Shown here piece after piece: positions 1 to 8,568 of a DNA stretch of 64,000 bases (position 1 is its first letter; each line of letters begins with the position of its first letter). Source of the DNA: Cyanocohniella sp. LLY (GTDB lineage: Bacteria; Cyanobacteriota; Cyanobacteriia; Cyanobacteriales; Nostocaceae); the NCBI GenBank assembly GCA_022241785.1, contig JAKOMP010000003.1, positions 46,520-110,519 of the forward strand. Direction: 5' to 3'. The translations under genes and the position numbers were made by a program. The notes under the pieces are model-generated. The model was not told the DNA's origin. It did not search any database and saw only the letters and a program-made list of their open reading frames with translations.

Positions 1-363
1 TGCGATCGCCTTAAGTAACTTCTCTACAGTAGAAGGTTTAGTCAAATAATCGTCTGCACCCAACTCCATACCTCTACGAACATCTGCCATCGTGTCGCTA
101 CCTGTCAGAAAAATGAAGGGAATAACAGCAGTTAGAGGATCTTGGCGCATTGTATCGAGGACGCCATAACCATCCATATCCGGCATACCGATATCACAAA
201 CCACCAAGTCGGGTAAATACGTTTGTGCTTTTTGAATACCGACAAGACCATTTTCAGCACCTATCGTAATAAAACCTTCAGCTTCAAGACCATTTAGGAA
301 GAGATTGCGGGTGACAGCATCATCTTCAATAACTAGAATTGTTTTCGACGATTCGTGCATCAT
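1..363 (-). CDS. Response regulator, receiver domain (partial, C-terminus off window)
   Basis: The minus strand reads an open frame from an ATG-ATG pair at 363 to the window edge (121 codons). It starts MMHESSKTILVIEDD, with the acidic pocket DD, a phospho-acceptor Asp in LVVCDIGMPDMDGY and the conserved Lys in DYLTKPST, so it is a CheY-like receiver. It is very close to the receiver of the regulator at 25956-26822, which carries an AraC-type DNA-binding half. The same output domain is likely here but lies outside the window. The gene sits 57 bases downstream of a histidine kinase on the same strand, which is presumably its partner. The missing end prevents a firm call on its output. Confidence 0.88.
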   Translation of the reverse strand, partial: MMHESSKTILVIEDDAVTRNLFLNGLEAEGFITIGAENGLVGIQKAQTYLPDLVVCDIGMPDMDGYGVLDTMRQDPLTAVIPFIFLTGSDTMADVRRGMELGADDYLTKPSTVEKLLKAIA

Positions 364-420
364 TTTTCTATTGCTTAGGATTTTACGGCAAGGTCATGAT
401 CAGCAAACACTATTGAGCAT

Positions 421-1947
421 TCAAGATTTAGATTTCATCAATGGCAACATGATAGTAACTGTTGTACCTACATCAACTTGACTTTCTATGGCAGTGTGAC
501 CACCATGTAAATCTACTAGAGTCTTGACAATCGATAGCCCTAATCCAGTACCGGGAAGATTATCTATATTCCTACCTCGATAAAATGGCTCAAATACTCG
601 CTGTATATCTGTGACAGGAATACCCACACCCCTGTCAGTAACTTGAAAAATTATCTTCCCACATTCACAATACAGTTTCACATCAATCGGGCTGCCAGTG
701 GGAGAATATTTAATGGCATTGTCAAGTAAGTTCCGAAAAATCGGTTCTAGTAATTTTTGATCCATGTAGGCAGTTAATTCGCCACCTTGACTCATGAAAT
801 TGATCGGCTGCTGACTACCACTTTTCTGTATTTGTACAATTAAATCATTGCAGAACTGGACTATATCAAGTGGTTGCGCCTCAAACTTGAGTTGTGCCGT
901 TTCCGCCTTCGAGAACAACAAAATATCATCCAACATCTTGGTGATTTGTTCCACCGCCGATTGAATATGATCAACTAATGGGAGTGTTTTTACCTCCATC
1001 CATTCATTGATACGCCTTTTGAGTAAACTATTAGAGAAGGAAACCACATTCAGTGGGGTGCGGAATTGATGGCAAACCATAGACATGAAGTGCGCTCTCA
1101 CTTCGCTGACTTGTTTGGCTTGTGCTAAAGCTTCATGCAGATTTGACTCTGCCTTTTTATAGTCAGTGATATCAATACCTGCAATAATTTTCACTGGTGT
1201 TTCCTCATAATCAAGCATGGTAACGACACAACCTAGCCAGTGTTCTTTGCCATTTTTTGCCAGAATCTTGAGTTCTTGGTATTGTAGTTTCTGATTATGT
1301 AACTTTCTGCGCTTTTTATTTTTGATTAATTGGCGTGGATCAATGCCACTTAACAGTTCCTGTTTTGTGTAGCCACTTAATATCTCTGCGGCTGGATTAA
1401 TGTAGGATAAATTGCCACCTTGAATTACGAAAATGCTAGCATCAGTCTTTTCTGCCAAAGTATGCCATCTAGTCTGGTTCAATTGTAGTAATTCTTCAGC
1501 CCGCTTATACTCAGTAATATCCCAAACACTGCACAATCGACCAATAATTTTATCGCCTAGCCACTGCGGTTGCGAATATTGAGCGAAAACTCTCCCATCT
1601 TTCAACTCCAAAATATCGTAGCTATCCACATCAGATTCAGCAGATATATTCCACATCAGCTTGCGAAAGGCTTCTGGATTTTTTAGTTGGCTCTCGCAAA
1701 AAGCTTGCCATTGATCAGAGTTATTAGATAACATCCGGGAATCTGGAATTTGCCACATACCTAGAAACTGCTGATTAAAGCCGAGAATATCACCTTCAAG
1801 ACTGACGGCAATAATTCCGTTGCTACTAGATACACATCGAGAGCGGAGTATGGAAATAGATTTTTTTAGCTCTGCCTCCTGTCGCTTGAGGTGATAAACT
1901 TCCTTTGTTAAATGCTCTTTAGCATCTTTTAATTCATTAATACACAT
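421..1947 (-). CDS. PAS-domain sensor histidine kinase (N-terminally shortened paralog)
   Basis: This is a 508-residue sensor kinase. A coiled-coil-like start is followed by two PAS domains (about 40-145 and 155-265), a HisKA domain with H-box CHQFRTPL (about 290), and a HATPase domain with N-box NLLDNAIKYS, G1 DRGVGIP and G2 GTGLGLSIVKTL. All catalytic boxes are intact. It aligns throughout with the C-terminal three quarters of the kinase at 26937-28934 but lacks that protein's first PAS domain. Upstream DNA still resembles the missing part, with frameshifts and stops (see pseudogene entry). No transmembrane segment is visible. It probably works with the receiver protein just downstream. The first ATG of the intact frame is used as the start; there is no clear ribosome-binding site, so the N-terminus is uncertain. 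Confidence 0.85.
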   Translation of the reverse strand: MCINELKDAKEHLTKEVYHLKRQEAELKKSISILRSRCVSSSNGIIAVSLEGDILGFNQQFLGMWQIPDSRMLSNNSDQWQAFCESQLKNPEAFRKLMWNISAESDVDSYDILELKDGRVFAQYSQPQWLGDKIIGRLCSVWDITEYKRAEELLQLNQTRWHTLAEKTDASIFVIQGGNLSYINPAAEILSGYTKQELLSGIDPRQLIKNKKRRKLHNQKLQYQELKILAKNGKEHWLGCVVTMLDYEETPVKIIAGIDITDYKKAESNLHEALAQAKQVSEVRAHFMSMVCHQFRTPLNVVSFSNSLLKRRINEWMEVKTLPLVDHIQSAVEQITKMLDDILLFSKAETAQLKFEAQPLDIVQFCNDLIVQIQKSGSQQPINFMSQGGELTAYMDQKLLEPIFRNLLDNAIKYSPTGSPIDVKLYCECGKIIFQVTDRGVGIPVTDIQRVFEPFYRGRNIDNLPGTGLGLSIVKTLVDLHGGHTAIESQVDVGTTVTIMLPLMKSKS

Positions 1948-2065
1948 TCTGCATACTCAACTCTACTAATTCATCACTTTTTCACATGAAAAAAAGATAT
2001 ACAGCTTTTTATTTTGATTATTTACCTGCATAACTAACAGATATTTGTATCAAAAATAACCACTG
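1948..2065 (-). pseudogene. Decayed N-terminal coding remnant of the 421-1947 kinase
   Basis: Read on the minus strand, this stretch aligns by eye with the DNA of the intact kinase at 26937-28934 just before its INELQ segment. The shared stretches include TATG..., AGCTGT..., GAAAAAGTGATGAA and GAGTTGAGTATGCA. In the corresponding frame there are single-base indels and stop codons, so the first PAS domain can no longer be joined to the downstream frame. Similarity fades further upstream. A pairwise DNA alignment would define the limits. Confidence 0.6.
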
Positions 2066-3242
2066 AATTCGTGCTGATCATAGAATAGAGTCATTAAGGA
2101 ATAGATTATCATAGCTTCCTCAAAGTCTTGAATTTTATTAATTACGGTAAAAAATAAATCAAATTAGGAAATATTTTTAAATTATTCACCATTATTAAAT
2201 TTATTTTACCAATAAAAAGTAGCTACTTTATTTTTTTTACATAAAGCAACAATTTGTTTTTGTAAAAAATCATAAAAAAGAAACTACTTTTTTGAAGTAG
2301 TAACAGAAACATCCATATTTTTTTAAGGCCTCGTAAAAAAATATATAAGCACCAGATACCTTTGATGTCAGTTTTAAAAAACTAATAATTATCACACTTT
2401 AATTAATAAAGTTTTTGATTATAAAAAATTAGACGAGACTAGAGTTTTTCTAAAATTAAGTAACTTGTTTTTAATAATTTTATTCTTCCAGATATCAAAC
2501 TATAAAATAATCCTTTGGGTCATCTGCCATAAGATATAAATTTTGAATTAATTCATTAGTATGTTATTAAAGCATCTTCCAGAAGACATAAATAATGTTA
2601 AACAAGAGTGTGTTTATAAACACATGCTACCTCAGACCCAGATAATATGCGCTGTCAGCATCAAGTTAATAGATTGATAAAAATTACTCAGCCGTCATGA
2701 GGCAAATTTCTTGGATAATAGCTGAAGTAATTGTCTTAAAAGGGTTTCAGCTTTATTGATAGGTTTTTTACTATGCATTATGGATTTATCATAGATAGTA
2801 AATTTAATACCAGTATATTTTTAAGGATAATCATAAACTATTGCCGGGTATAAGTTCTCTAAAATACTATGGCGAAAATATAAAATGTCTATGGTATTAT
2901 TTTTTGTTCCGGGAATTCATCGGAACATCAGGCATGATAATAAATTCAGATGCCATAAATAGCAATAACGAAAAAAGAGATAGGTTTATCCAAAAATTGA
3001 TCATATATCTGTTGGTGAAAATTGAGTAGTCTTAGAAAAGAAGCTGCTTCTGCAACACAACTTATGTGTAGGGGCTAGTTTAACCACATATCTCTATCTT
3101 TCTGAAAAAATTCAAACTGAGTGCTGGTTAAATCCACTCTATTTTCACAACCAAATGAGATTTTAGAAAACAAACCTCAAGACAAAATTGCATCAGTCCT
3201 ACGTTTACAAAGTGGGACTTCCAATATAAAAGAGGGAAAATT
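2066..3242. other. AT-rich intergenic region without a supported gene
   Basis: About 1.2 kb, strongly AT-rich. The small track ORFs here (2841-3029, 3121-3306) have no recognisable motif, no good ribosome-binding site and biased AT-rich composition, so I do not call them. The region contains a short sequence also found upstream of the scytonemin-locus kinase (see 2520-2538). It probably holds the promoter of the HetP-like gene. Confidence 0.5.
2520..2538. promoter_or_regulatory. Sequence box shared with the region upstream of the scy-locus kinase
   Basis: TCATCTGCCATAAGATATA here closely matches TCATCCGCCATAAGAGATATA at 29281-29301. Both are followed at some distance by AAATTTTGA and both lie upstream of paralogous kinase genes. 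It may be a conserved regulatory site or simply leftover homology from the duplication. No function is shown. Confidence 0.35.
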
Positions 3243-3515
3243 ATGCATCAACCCAATACTAGTTACAATCCCCAAAACGCTAAAAAAATTAACACAGAGC
3301 AAATAGAACAGATTATCAAAGCAATCATTGCCGGCAAGTATTCCTGGGCATGTGTGTTAATTCTCCGGTTTTCTGGCTACAACCCCATCGACTACATACC
3401 ATACCGCACTTACATTCGGCTACTCAAAAACAATTGTTTAGGAGAAAATGCCACATCAAAAGATACAGACAATAAAGAAGTTTTTGACATGAACTCAAAC
3501 TGGCTTCGACTCTGA
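3243..3515 (+). CDS. HetP-like small protein
   Basis: A 90-residue protein whose middle (about 20-63) reads [19 protein letters not shown] followed by [18 protein letters not shown]. This is the hallmark of the HetP family, which acts in commitment to heterocyst differentiation in Nostoc/Anabaena. It is shorter than HetP itself (about 160 residues in memory) and more like the small HetP homologs that modulate HetP. The start ATG follows a GAGGG stretch at suitable spacing. The C-terminal tail is hydrophilic and unconserved. It lies 69 bases before the second trpC, in the same direction, and could be co-transcribed. The family call is strong; a role as heterocyst regulator is inferred. Confidence 0.85.
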   Translation: MHQPNTSYNPQNAKKINTEQIEQIIKAIIAGKYSWACVLILRFSGYNPIDYIPYRTYIRLLKNNCLGENATSKDTDNKEVFDMNSNWLRL

Positions 3516-3584
3516 AAACAGTAGGAATAAAATTTTCCGCTTCATCCTTTCTGAGTCACCCTATCTCCAGGTACATAGCAGCTA

Positions 3585-4427
3585 ATGATTATTCATCCAC
3601 TTACTACTGTTAACACCCGTTTGCAACCAATTCTCAGAGAGATTGTCTGGCATAAAAAGCAAGAAGTCACACATATACATCAGCAGATGTCTTTGGCTTC
3701 TTTGCAACGCCAGTTAACAGCTGCACCAACTGTGCGAGATTTCTTGACGGCTTTGCAACAAAATCCCTACAAACCTAGCTTGATTGCCGAAGTCCAAAAA
3801 GCATCTCCGATTCATGGTACTATCTGCACAGATTTTGACCCCATTGCTATCGCCAAAGCTTATCAGCGAGGTGGCGCAGCTTGTATATCTGTCTTCACAG
3901 AAACAGCTTTTTTTCATGGCAGTTTTGAAAATCTGCGGGCAATTCGCCAAAGAGTAGCGTTGCCGTTATTATGTAAAGAGTTTATTATTGACCCTTGCCA
4001 AATTTATTTAGCACGAGCAGCCGGAGCAGACGCTATATTACTCATCGCTGCCATTCTTACAGACCGGGAACTTCAGGACTTTTTACGAATAATTCACTAT
4101 TTAGGGATGAATGCTTTAGTAGAAGTTCATAACCTACATGAACTAGACAGAGTACTCAAGCTTGATGACATTCGCTTAGTGGGAATTAACAACCAGAATT
4201 TAGAAGATTTTACCATCGATGTAGGCACTACACAAAGACTCATGGCAGCCAGGCGATCGCAGTTGCAAGACTTGGGTGTAGTTGTCGTCAGTGAATCTGG
4301 ATTGTATACACACGCTGATTTATCCCTGATGGCTGAAGCTGGTACAAATGCAGTGATACTGGGAGAATCTTTAATTAAACAAGAAGATATAGAACAAGCC
4401 GTGCGTTGTCTGCTTAAAGGTTATTAA
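3585..4427 (+). CDS. trpC: Indole-3-glycerol phosphate synthase paralog with altered active-site residues
   Basis: A 280-residue TIM-barrel protein of the TrpC family, which closes the indole ring of indole-3-glycerol phosphate in tryptophan synthesis. It aligns end to end with the cluster copy at 51096-51920. Catalytic Lys in LLCKEFI, Glu in VEVH, Asn in GINN and Glu in VSESG are present. The active-site Lys normally in AEVKKASPS is Gln here (AEVQKASPI), the Arg of INNRNL is Gln (INNQNL), and the usual LTDEK is FTETA. The other copy keeps all of these. This copy may therefore be weak, inactive or repurposed. It follows a HetP-like gene and is not linked to other trp genes. The fold call is certain; activity is doubtful. 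Confidence 0.85.
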   Translation: MIIHPLTTVNTRLQPILREIVWHKKQEVTHIHQQMSLASLQRQLTAAPTVRDFLTALQQNPYKPSLIAEVQKASPIHGTICTDFDPIAIAKAYQRGGAACISVFTETAFFHGSFENLRAIRQRVALPLLCKEFIIDPCQIYLARAAGADAILLIAAILTDRELQDFLRIIHYLGMNALVEVHNLHELDRVLKLDDIRLVGINNQNLEDFTIDVGTTQRLMAARRSQLQDLGVVVVSESGLYTHADLSLMAEAGTNAVILGESLIKQEDIEQAVRCLLKGY

Positions 4428-4478
4428 GTACAACATTGAGAACGCCACCTTGTCGGGAATTTTCTAGGGATGCGATGC

Positions 4479-4531
4479 AAAAAAAGCAATCCCCACACCT
4501 TGTGGGTGGTTTTTCTCCCCTTCCCCCTGCT
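4479..4531 (+). terminator. Stem-loop with T run inside a dispersed repeat, after trpC paralog
   Basis: CCCACA-cc-TTGTGGG forms a stem followed by GG and TTTTT, compatible with a rho-independent terminator for trpC. The larger segment (GCAGGGGG...GGGGAGAAAAACCACCCACAA when read on the minus strand) recurs in the 3' end of scyD at about 35603-35650, so it is a dispersed repeat that may double as a terminator. Confidence 0.5.
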
Positions 4532-4624
4532 TTTTCACTGGATTCTCTAGTATCCCCATGTTGCCTAATTGCATTGCTTCTCTATTCAGATAGGAGATAT
4601 CACGCCAATGCAAACTTTAACAAA

Positions 4625-4965
4625 ATGTAGGAGTTTAAGTCCCCGGCTTCTATCAAGCCGCAAGTCTTGTGGCGGGGTCTAAATCCACGTTAAAATACGT
4701 AATTGCGTACAGCCTAGCGGCATCCGTAGGCTCTATTGCGTTCGCGTAGCGTTTCCGATAGCGCAGCGTGGCGTTAGCCATAGGAAATATTGCGAATTGC
4801 GTTCGTCGAAGACGTGCCGGAGGCTCTATTGCGAATTGGTTTAATATGCGTTAGGCGTGGTATAATATAAAATTGATTAATAAAAACCTTGTCTACTTAA
4901 AAAACTGTAGTTTGCAGTCAAGATTAGGAGATTGCTTCCTGAGGTCGCAATGACAAAAACTCCAC
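4625..4965. repeat. Cluster of dispersed Nostoc-type repeats
   Basis: The stretch holds tandem fragments such as GCGTTCGCGTAGCGTTTCC, GATAGCGCAGCGTGGCG and GTGCCGGAGGCTCTATTGCG, typical of short interspersed repeats in Nostoc genomes. Near 4927-4961, GAGATTGCTTCC and GGTCGCAATGAC match the core of the 92-bp elements at 29661 and 38355. No convincing gene is present between trpC and the protease gene. Confidence 0.6.
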
Positions 4966-5154
4966 TTTTGAGGATGGACGAGGTTTAGATAACAAAAACC
5001 TAACAACGGCAGCCAAGGCGACATTGTGAAGATTTAGCCCAAAAAAGGCTAAAATACCAAATCTTTCACAACAAAGCAACACCTTTGCAACAAAACCGTC
5101 ACAAATAATATCTACATTATTAGTAATAGATCATAAATATTCTTACAGACAGCA

Positions 5155-6396
5155 ATGAACAAGCAAGTAGATGACAGAGATTATTCATTAAATAATATTT
5201 CCCAACCCCAAAATAAAGCACCCTGGAAACAAGCAGCAGCCTCCTTATCACTAGTATTGCTGGGATCAGGGATGACACTAGCAGGGGGCTATTTAGCTGG
5301 AAACCCCCAACAGGTATCAGAGAGAGCATCTAACCTCGCAGTGAGTCGAGTCAATGCAGCCCCACTACCCACCGCCACAGGAGCTAACTTTGTCACTCAA
5401 GTAGTGCAAAAAGTAGGGCCAGCCGTAGTGCGGATTGAAGCTTCCCGCACTGTAACCAGCCGATTACCTGCTGAATTGAACGACCCGATATTACGTCGTT
5501 TCTTCGGTCAGCTACCAGAACAACAAAATCGGGTACAACAAGGTACTGGCTCTGGTTTTATTATCAGTAATGATGGTAGCATTCTTACCAACGCTCACGT
5601 AGTAGCTGGAGCTAATACCGTCAGAGTCATTCTCAGAGATGGGCGGAGCTTTGAAGGTAAAGTGATGGGGCGTGACGAACTAACAGATGTCGCCGTCATC
5701 AAGATACAAGCTAATAATTTACCCACCGTAGCCATAGGTAACTCAGACGAACTGCAACCAGGAGAATGGGCGATCGCCATCGGTAACCCCCTAGGATTAG
5801 ATAATACAGTTACCACCGGAATTATCAGTGCCACCGGACGCACCAGTAATCAAATCGGCGCACCAGATAAGCGAGTGGAATTTATTCAAACCGACGCAGC
5901 AATTAACCCTGGTAACTCTGGTGGGCCATTGTTAAATGCTCGTGGTGAAGTAATTGGCATGAATACAGCCATTATCCAAAGGGCCCAAGGATTAGGTTTT
6001 GCCATTCCCATCAACACAGCCCAACGGATATCCAATGAATTAATTGCTACAGGTACGGTACAACATCCCTATCTGGGCATTCAAATGGTAGGGTTAACAC
6101 CTCAAATCAAGCAAAATCTCAACTCAGACCCCAATAGTGGTGTTAGAGTCAACGAAGATAAAGGTGTTTTAATTGTACGCGTCATGCCCAACTCACCAGC
6201 AGCTAGAGCAGGCTTACGTGCCGGTGATGTCATTCAACGACTCAACGGCCAAGCAGTGGAAGATGCAGGTAGTGTGCAAAAAGCAGTAGAAAGTACCCAA
6301 GTTGGCGGAGATTTGCGCCTAGATTTACGTCGCAACGGACAAAGCGTGAATTTAGCCGTGCGAACTGGCGCTTTCCCCACGCAACAAGTGCAATAA
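5155..6396 (+). CDS. HtrA/Deg-family serine protease with PDZ domain
   Basis: A 413-residue trypsin-like protease. An N-terminal hydrophobic segment (about 25-47, [21 protein letters not shown]) is a signal or membrane anchor for export to the periplasm or thylakoid lumen. The protease domain (about 80-290) has the full triad: His in LTNAHVV, Asp in LTDVAVIKI and Ser in NPGNSGGPL. One PDZ domain follows (about 300-400, including a [10 protein letters not shown] loop). This layout is that of cyanobacterial HhoA/HhoB/HtrA proteins, which degrade or refold damaged exported proteins. Which of the three it is cannot be decided by eye. It is a single gene; a G-rich repeat follows. Confidence 0.93.
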   Translation: MNKQVDDRDYSLNNISQPQNKAPWKQAAASLSLVLLGSGMTLAGGYLAGNPQQVSERASNLAVSRVNAAPLPTATGANFVTQVVQKVGPAVVRIEASRTVTSRLPAELNDPILRRFFGQLPEQQNRVQQGTGSGFIISNDGSILTNAHVVAGANTVRVILRDGRSFEGKVMGRDELTDVAVIKIQANNLPTVAIGNSDELQPGEWAIAIGNPLGLDNTVTTGIISATGRTSNQIGAPDKRVEFIQTDAAINPGNSGGPLLNARGEVIGMNTAIIQRAQGLGFAIPINTAQRISNELIATGTVQHPYLGIQMVGLTPQIKQNLNSDPNSGVRVNEDKGVLIVRVMPNSPAARAGLRAGDVIQRLNGQAVEDAGSVQKAVESTQVGGDLRLDLRRNGQSVNLAVRTGAFPTQQVQ

Positions 6397-6399
6397 GAA

Positions 6400-6440
6400 G
6401 AAGGGGGAGTAGGGAGTAGGGAGTGGGGAGTAGGGTGAAG
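6400..6440. repeat. G-rich heptanucleotide-type tandem repeat
   Basis: Repeats of GGGAGTA/GGGAGTG lie between the protease gene and the convergent TauE gene. Short tandem repeats of this sort are common in heterocystous cyanobacteria. Confidence 0.8.
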
Positions 6441-6461
6441 TTCTTCCCAGTCCCCAGTTCC

Positions 6462-6833
6462 CTAACGTTCCAACAGATACCGCAAACCTAGAAGTAACAA
6501 AAAAAGACCATACAGCTTTTTCATGACTTCACTGCTAATAAATGGTTGATTGGCAAATAACGCTCCAAATAAATTACCAACTACCAAACCAAGAGCAATA
6601 ATCACCGCATATTTAATATTAATATTGCCATTACGATAATAAACTGCCGCGCCTAAAATCCCAATGGGTAAAATTTGGGCAGCAATAGAAGTACCAGTAG
6701 CAAACTTTTGATCTAGACCTACGAATAACACCATAGCAGGCACCATAATTGCGCCCCCACCAATACCAAACATCCCACCAGCAACACCGGCAACCAAGCC
6801 AATAAGCAACATTTGAACGACTATATTAGACAT
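6462..6833 (-). CDS. TauE/SafE (TSUP) family membrane protein
   Basis: A 123-residue hydrophobic protein with about four membrane segments and the family signature GxxAGxxGGMFGIGGGAIMVPA at its N-terminus. This matches the half-length (single-repeat) TSUP proteins thought to export or import small organic anions or sulfite-like compounds; the true substrate is unknown. It lies 12 bases downstream of the acetamidase gene on the same strand, so the two are probably co-transcribed. Typical TSUP proteins are about 250 residues, so this short form may act as a dimer. Confidence 0.85.
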   Translation of the reverse strand: MSNIVVQMLLIGLVAGVAGGMFGIGGGAIMVPAMVLFVGLDQKFATGTSIAAQILPIGILGAAVYYRNGNINIKYAVIIALGLVVGNLFGALFANQPFISSEVMKKLYGLFLLLLGLRYLLER

Positions 6834-6845
6834 ATTTCTTACTAG

Positions 6846-7811
6846 CTATAAACTGATTTGATGTGACAAAATAGCCTTGGGTAACATCCCATGCACACCT
6901 TTTTGGGGACTATTGACAACTTGGGTGATGCGAAAATTTACAGCTAAACTACACAAAACATACGCATCTTCCGCCGACAAATTTGTGAAACGTTCCAAAA
7001 AATCAATCATATTTTTCACAGCCATTTCCAAAGCTGTATCTAAAGTTTGACCAAAACCCATAGTGATAATATCCGTTGGTGTTTCCGCTATCGGTGTTGT
7101 TAGTTTTAAATCCTTGCGAAGTTCGAGCTTGATTTTACCATTCATGGAAGTTTCAATGGCAGTAACATTTACTTCCCCATCGCCCTGGGCTGAATGTCCA
7201 TCACCAATGGAAAATAAAGCCCCAGGAACAAAAACAGGCAAAAACAAGCGCGAACCTGCTTGGAGTTCACGGTTATCGATGTTACCGCCATAGCAACCAG
7301 GGGGAATAGAAATGCGGGAATCTTCAGGGGTAGCGACACCAAGGATACCAAAAAAAGGTGTGAGGGGAATTTTGATGCCACTGTCAGCAGGAAACTCGGC
7401 GATATGATTGATTAAATCAAGGGGAATGAATCTCAACGCAGGTTCAGTAAACTGTTGTGGTAACGCTCCCCAACCAGAACGAATCGCATTGAAACCCATA
7501 GGTAAACTAGGAGCGATCGCTTGTAATTCTACCTGTAAAACATCCCCCGGTGCCGCATCTCGCACATAAATTGGCCCCGTGAGTAAATGCGGCCCACCAG
7601 CCACCTTCCTTTCTGGCGGTAGATTTTCGCAGATATCCAAAAATTCTGGCGAGAGAAACTCCGCTGGAGCTTTGTCGTACACATAATAACCAGTGTAAGT
7701 TTCCACATCAATGGTATCGCCAGAATCAATAGTCAGTGCTGGTTTTAATAAATGAGAAAAACCACCCAGATGCACAGTTTCTCTAGTGGCTTTTAAAATA
7801 TGGTGAGTCAT
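6846..7811 (-). CDS. Acetamidase/formamidase family protein
   Basis: A 321-residue cytoplasmic amidase of the FmdA/AmdA family, which releases ammonia from formamide or acetamide. The diagnostic GDGHSAQGDGEV metal-site motif is present at about 202-213, and family blocks such as GPIYVRDAAPGD are intact. Length is normal. With the 12-base gap to the TauE-type transporter, the pair could handle an amide or its acid product; this is inference. Confidence 0.92.
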   Translation of the reverse strand: MTHHILKATRETVHLGGFSHLLKPALTIDSGDTIDVETYTGYYVYDKAPAEFLSPEFLDICENLPPERKVAGGPHLLTGPIYVRDAAPGDVLQVELQAIAPSLPMGFNAIRSGWGALPQQFTEPALRFIPLDLINHIAEFPADSGIKIPLTPFFGILGVATPEDSRISIPPGCYGGNIDNRELQAGSRLFLPVFVPGALFSIGDGHSAQGDGEVNVTAIETSMNGKIKLELRKDLKLTTPIAETPTDIITMGFGQTLDTALEMAVKNMIDFLERFTNLSAEDAYVLCSLAVNFRITQVVNSPQKGVHGMLPKAILSHQISL

Positions 7812-8011
7812 CTCTGCAATAGGTGTTACTGGGTGTTGTTACTTAGAATACCTGGTTTTATCCCCGAAAACCCAATATTTTTGCATCGTGTCATTGCGTG
7901 AAGGGTGTAATTTTGTTGACAAATAAAATAAATTTTTGTGTAAATTATTACCTACATCAGTATTTTGAAGATAAGAAGGTAATAATTTTTAGTCAGAATC
8001 ACAGGAGAAAA

Positions 8012-8416
8012 ATGCTTTTACTCACCGACAATGGGAGCTTGACCTATTTTCTTGCTCAGTCTGGACAAAGCGCTGGTGACGCTGTGGGAGGAACTATTGG
8101 TCTAATTTTTGGGATTATTGGCTATGTTTTTGGTTCTTATTGCTTCTATCAAATCTATCAGAAGCTAGGAGAAGCTAATGCTTGGTTTGCCTGGGTGCCG
8201 ATTCTCAATACATGGATCATGTTAAAGGCGGGAAATCAGTCACCTTGGTGGACTATTGGACTGTTCATTCCTTTAATTAATTTTGTAGCCTTGATTTTCC
8301 TAATAATGGCTTTTGTCAACATTGTCAACAGACTAGGCAAAAATCCCTGGCTAATTTTGTTAATGATTATTCCGTTGGTCAATTTTGTGATTCTATACAA
8401 TTTTGCTTTTGGTTAA
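8012..8416 (+). CDS. Small multi-pass membrane protein (DUF5684-like)
   Basis: A 134-residue protein with three or four hydrophobic segments and a WFAWVPILNTWIMLKAG core. The pattern of Pro-x-Ile/Leu-Asn after each hydrophobic stretch is typical of DUF5684-like proteins of unknown function. I moved the start from the track ATG at 7898 to 8012 because AGGAG sits just before it and the extra 38 residues are low in family character. It stands alone between two minus-strand units. Confidence 0.75.
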   Translation: MLLLTDNGSLTYFLAQSGQSAGDAVGGTIGLIFGIIGYVFGSYCFYQIYQKLGEANAWFAWVPILNTWIMLKAGNQSPWWTIGLFIPLINFVALIFLIMAFVNIVNRLGKNPWLILLMIIPLVNFVILYNFAFG

Positions 8417-8568
8417 TTGATCAACGCTTAAGTAATTGCCCAAGCGATCGCAGGTGACAGAAATGACAGCTATCTGGTAAATGATTAATTTGAAATGAAG
8501 TGATTACCCTGCGATCGCCTCATGTTTGTGACAATTAAAGACTTATAAAAATTGAGTATAAAGGGCTA

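Noticed and set aside
2841-3306. Small ORFs at 2841-3029 and 3121-3306
   Set aside because: No motif, no convincing ribosome-binding site, AT-driven composition, and the second overlaps the HetP-like gene in another frame.
4436-4630. ORF of 64 residues after the trpC paralog
   Set aside because: It reads through a dispersed repeat and hairpin and has no family character.
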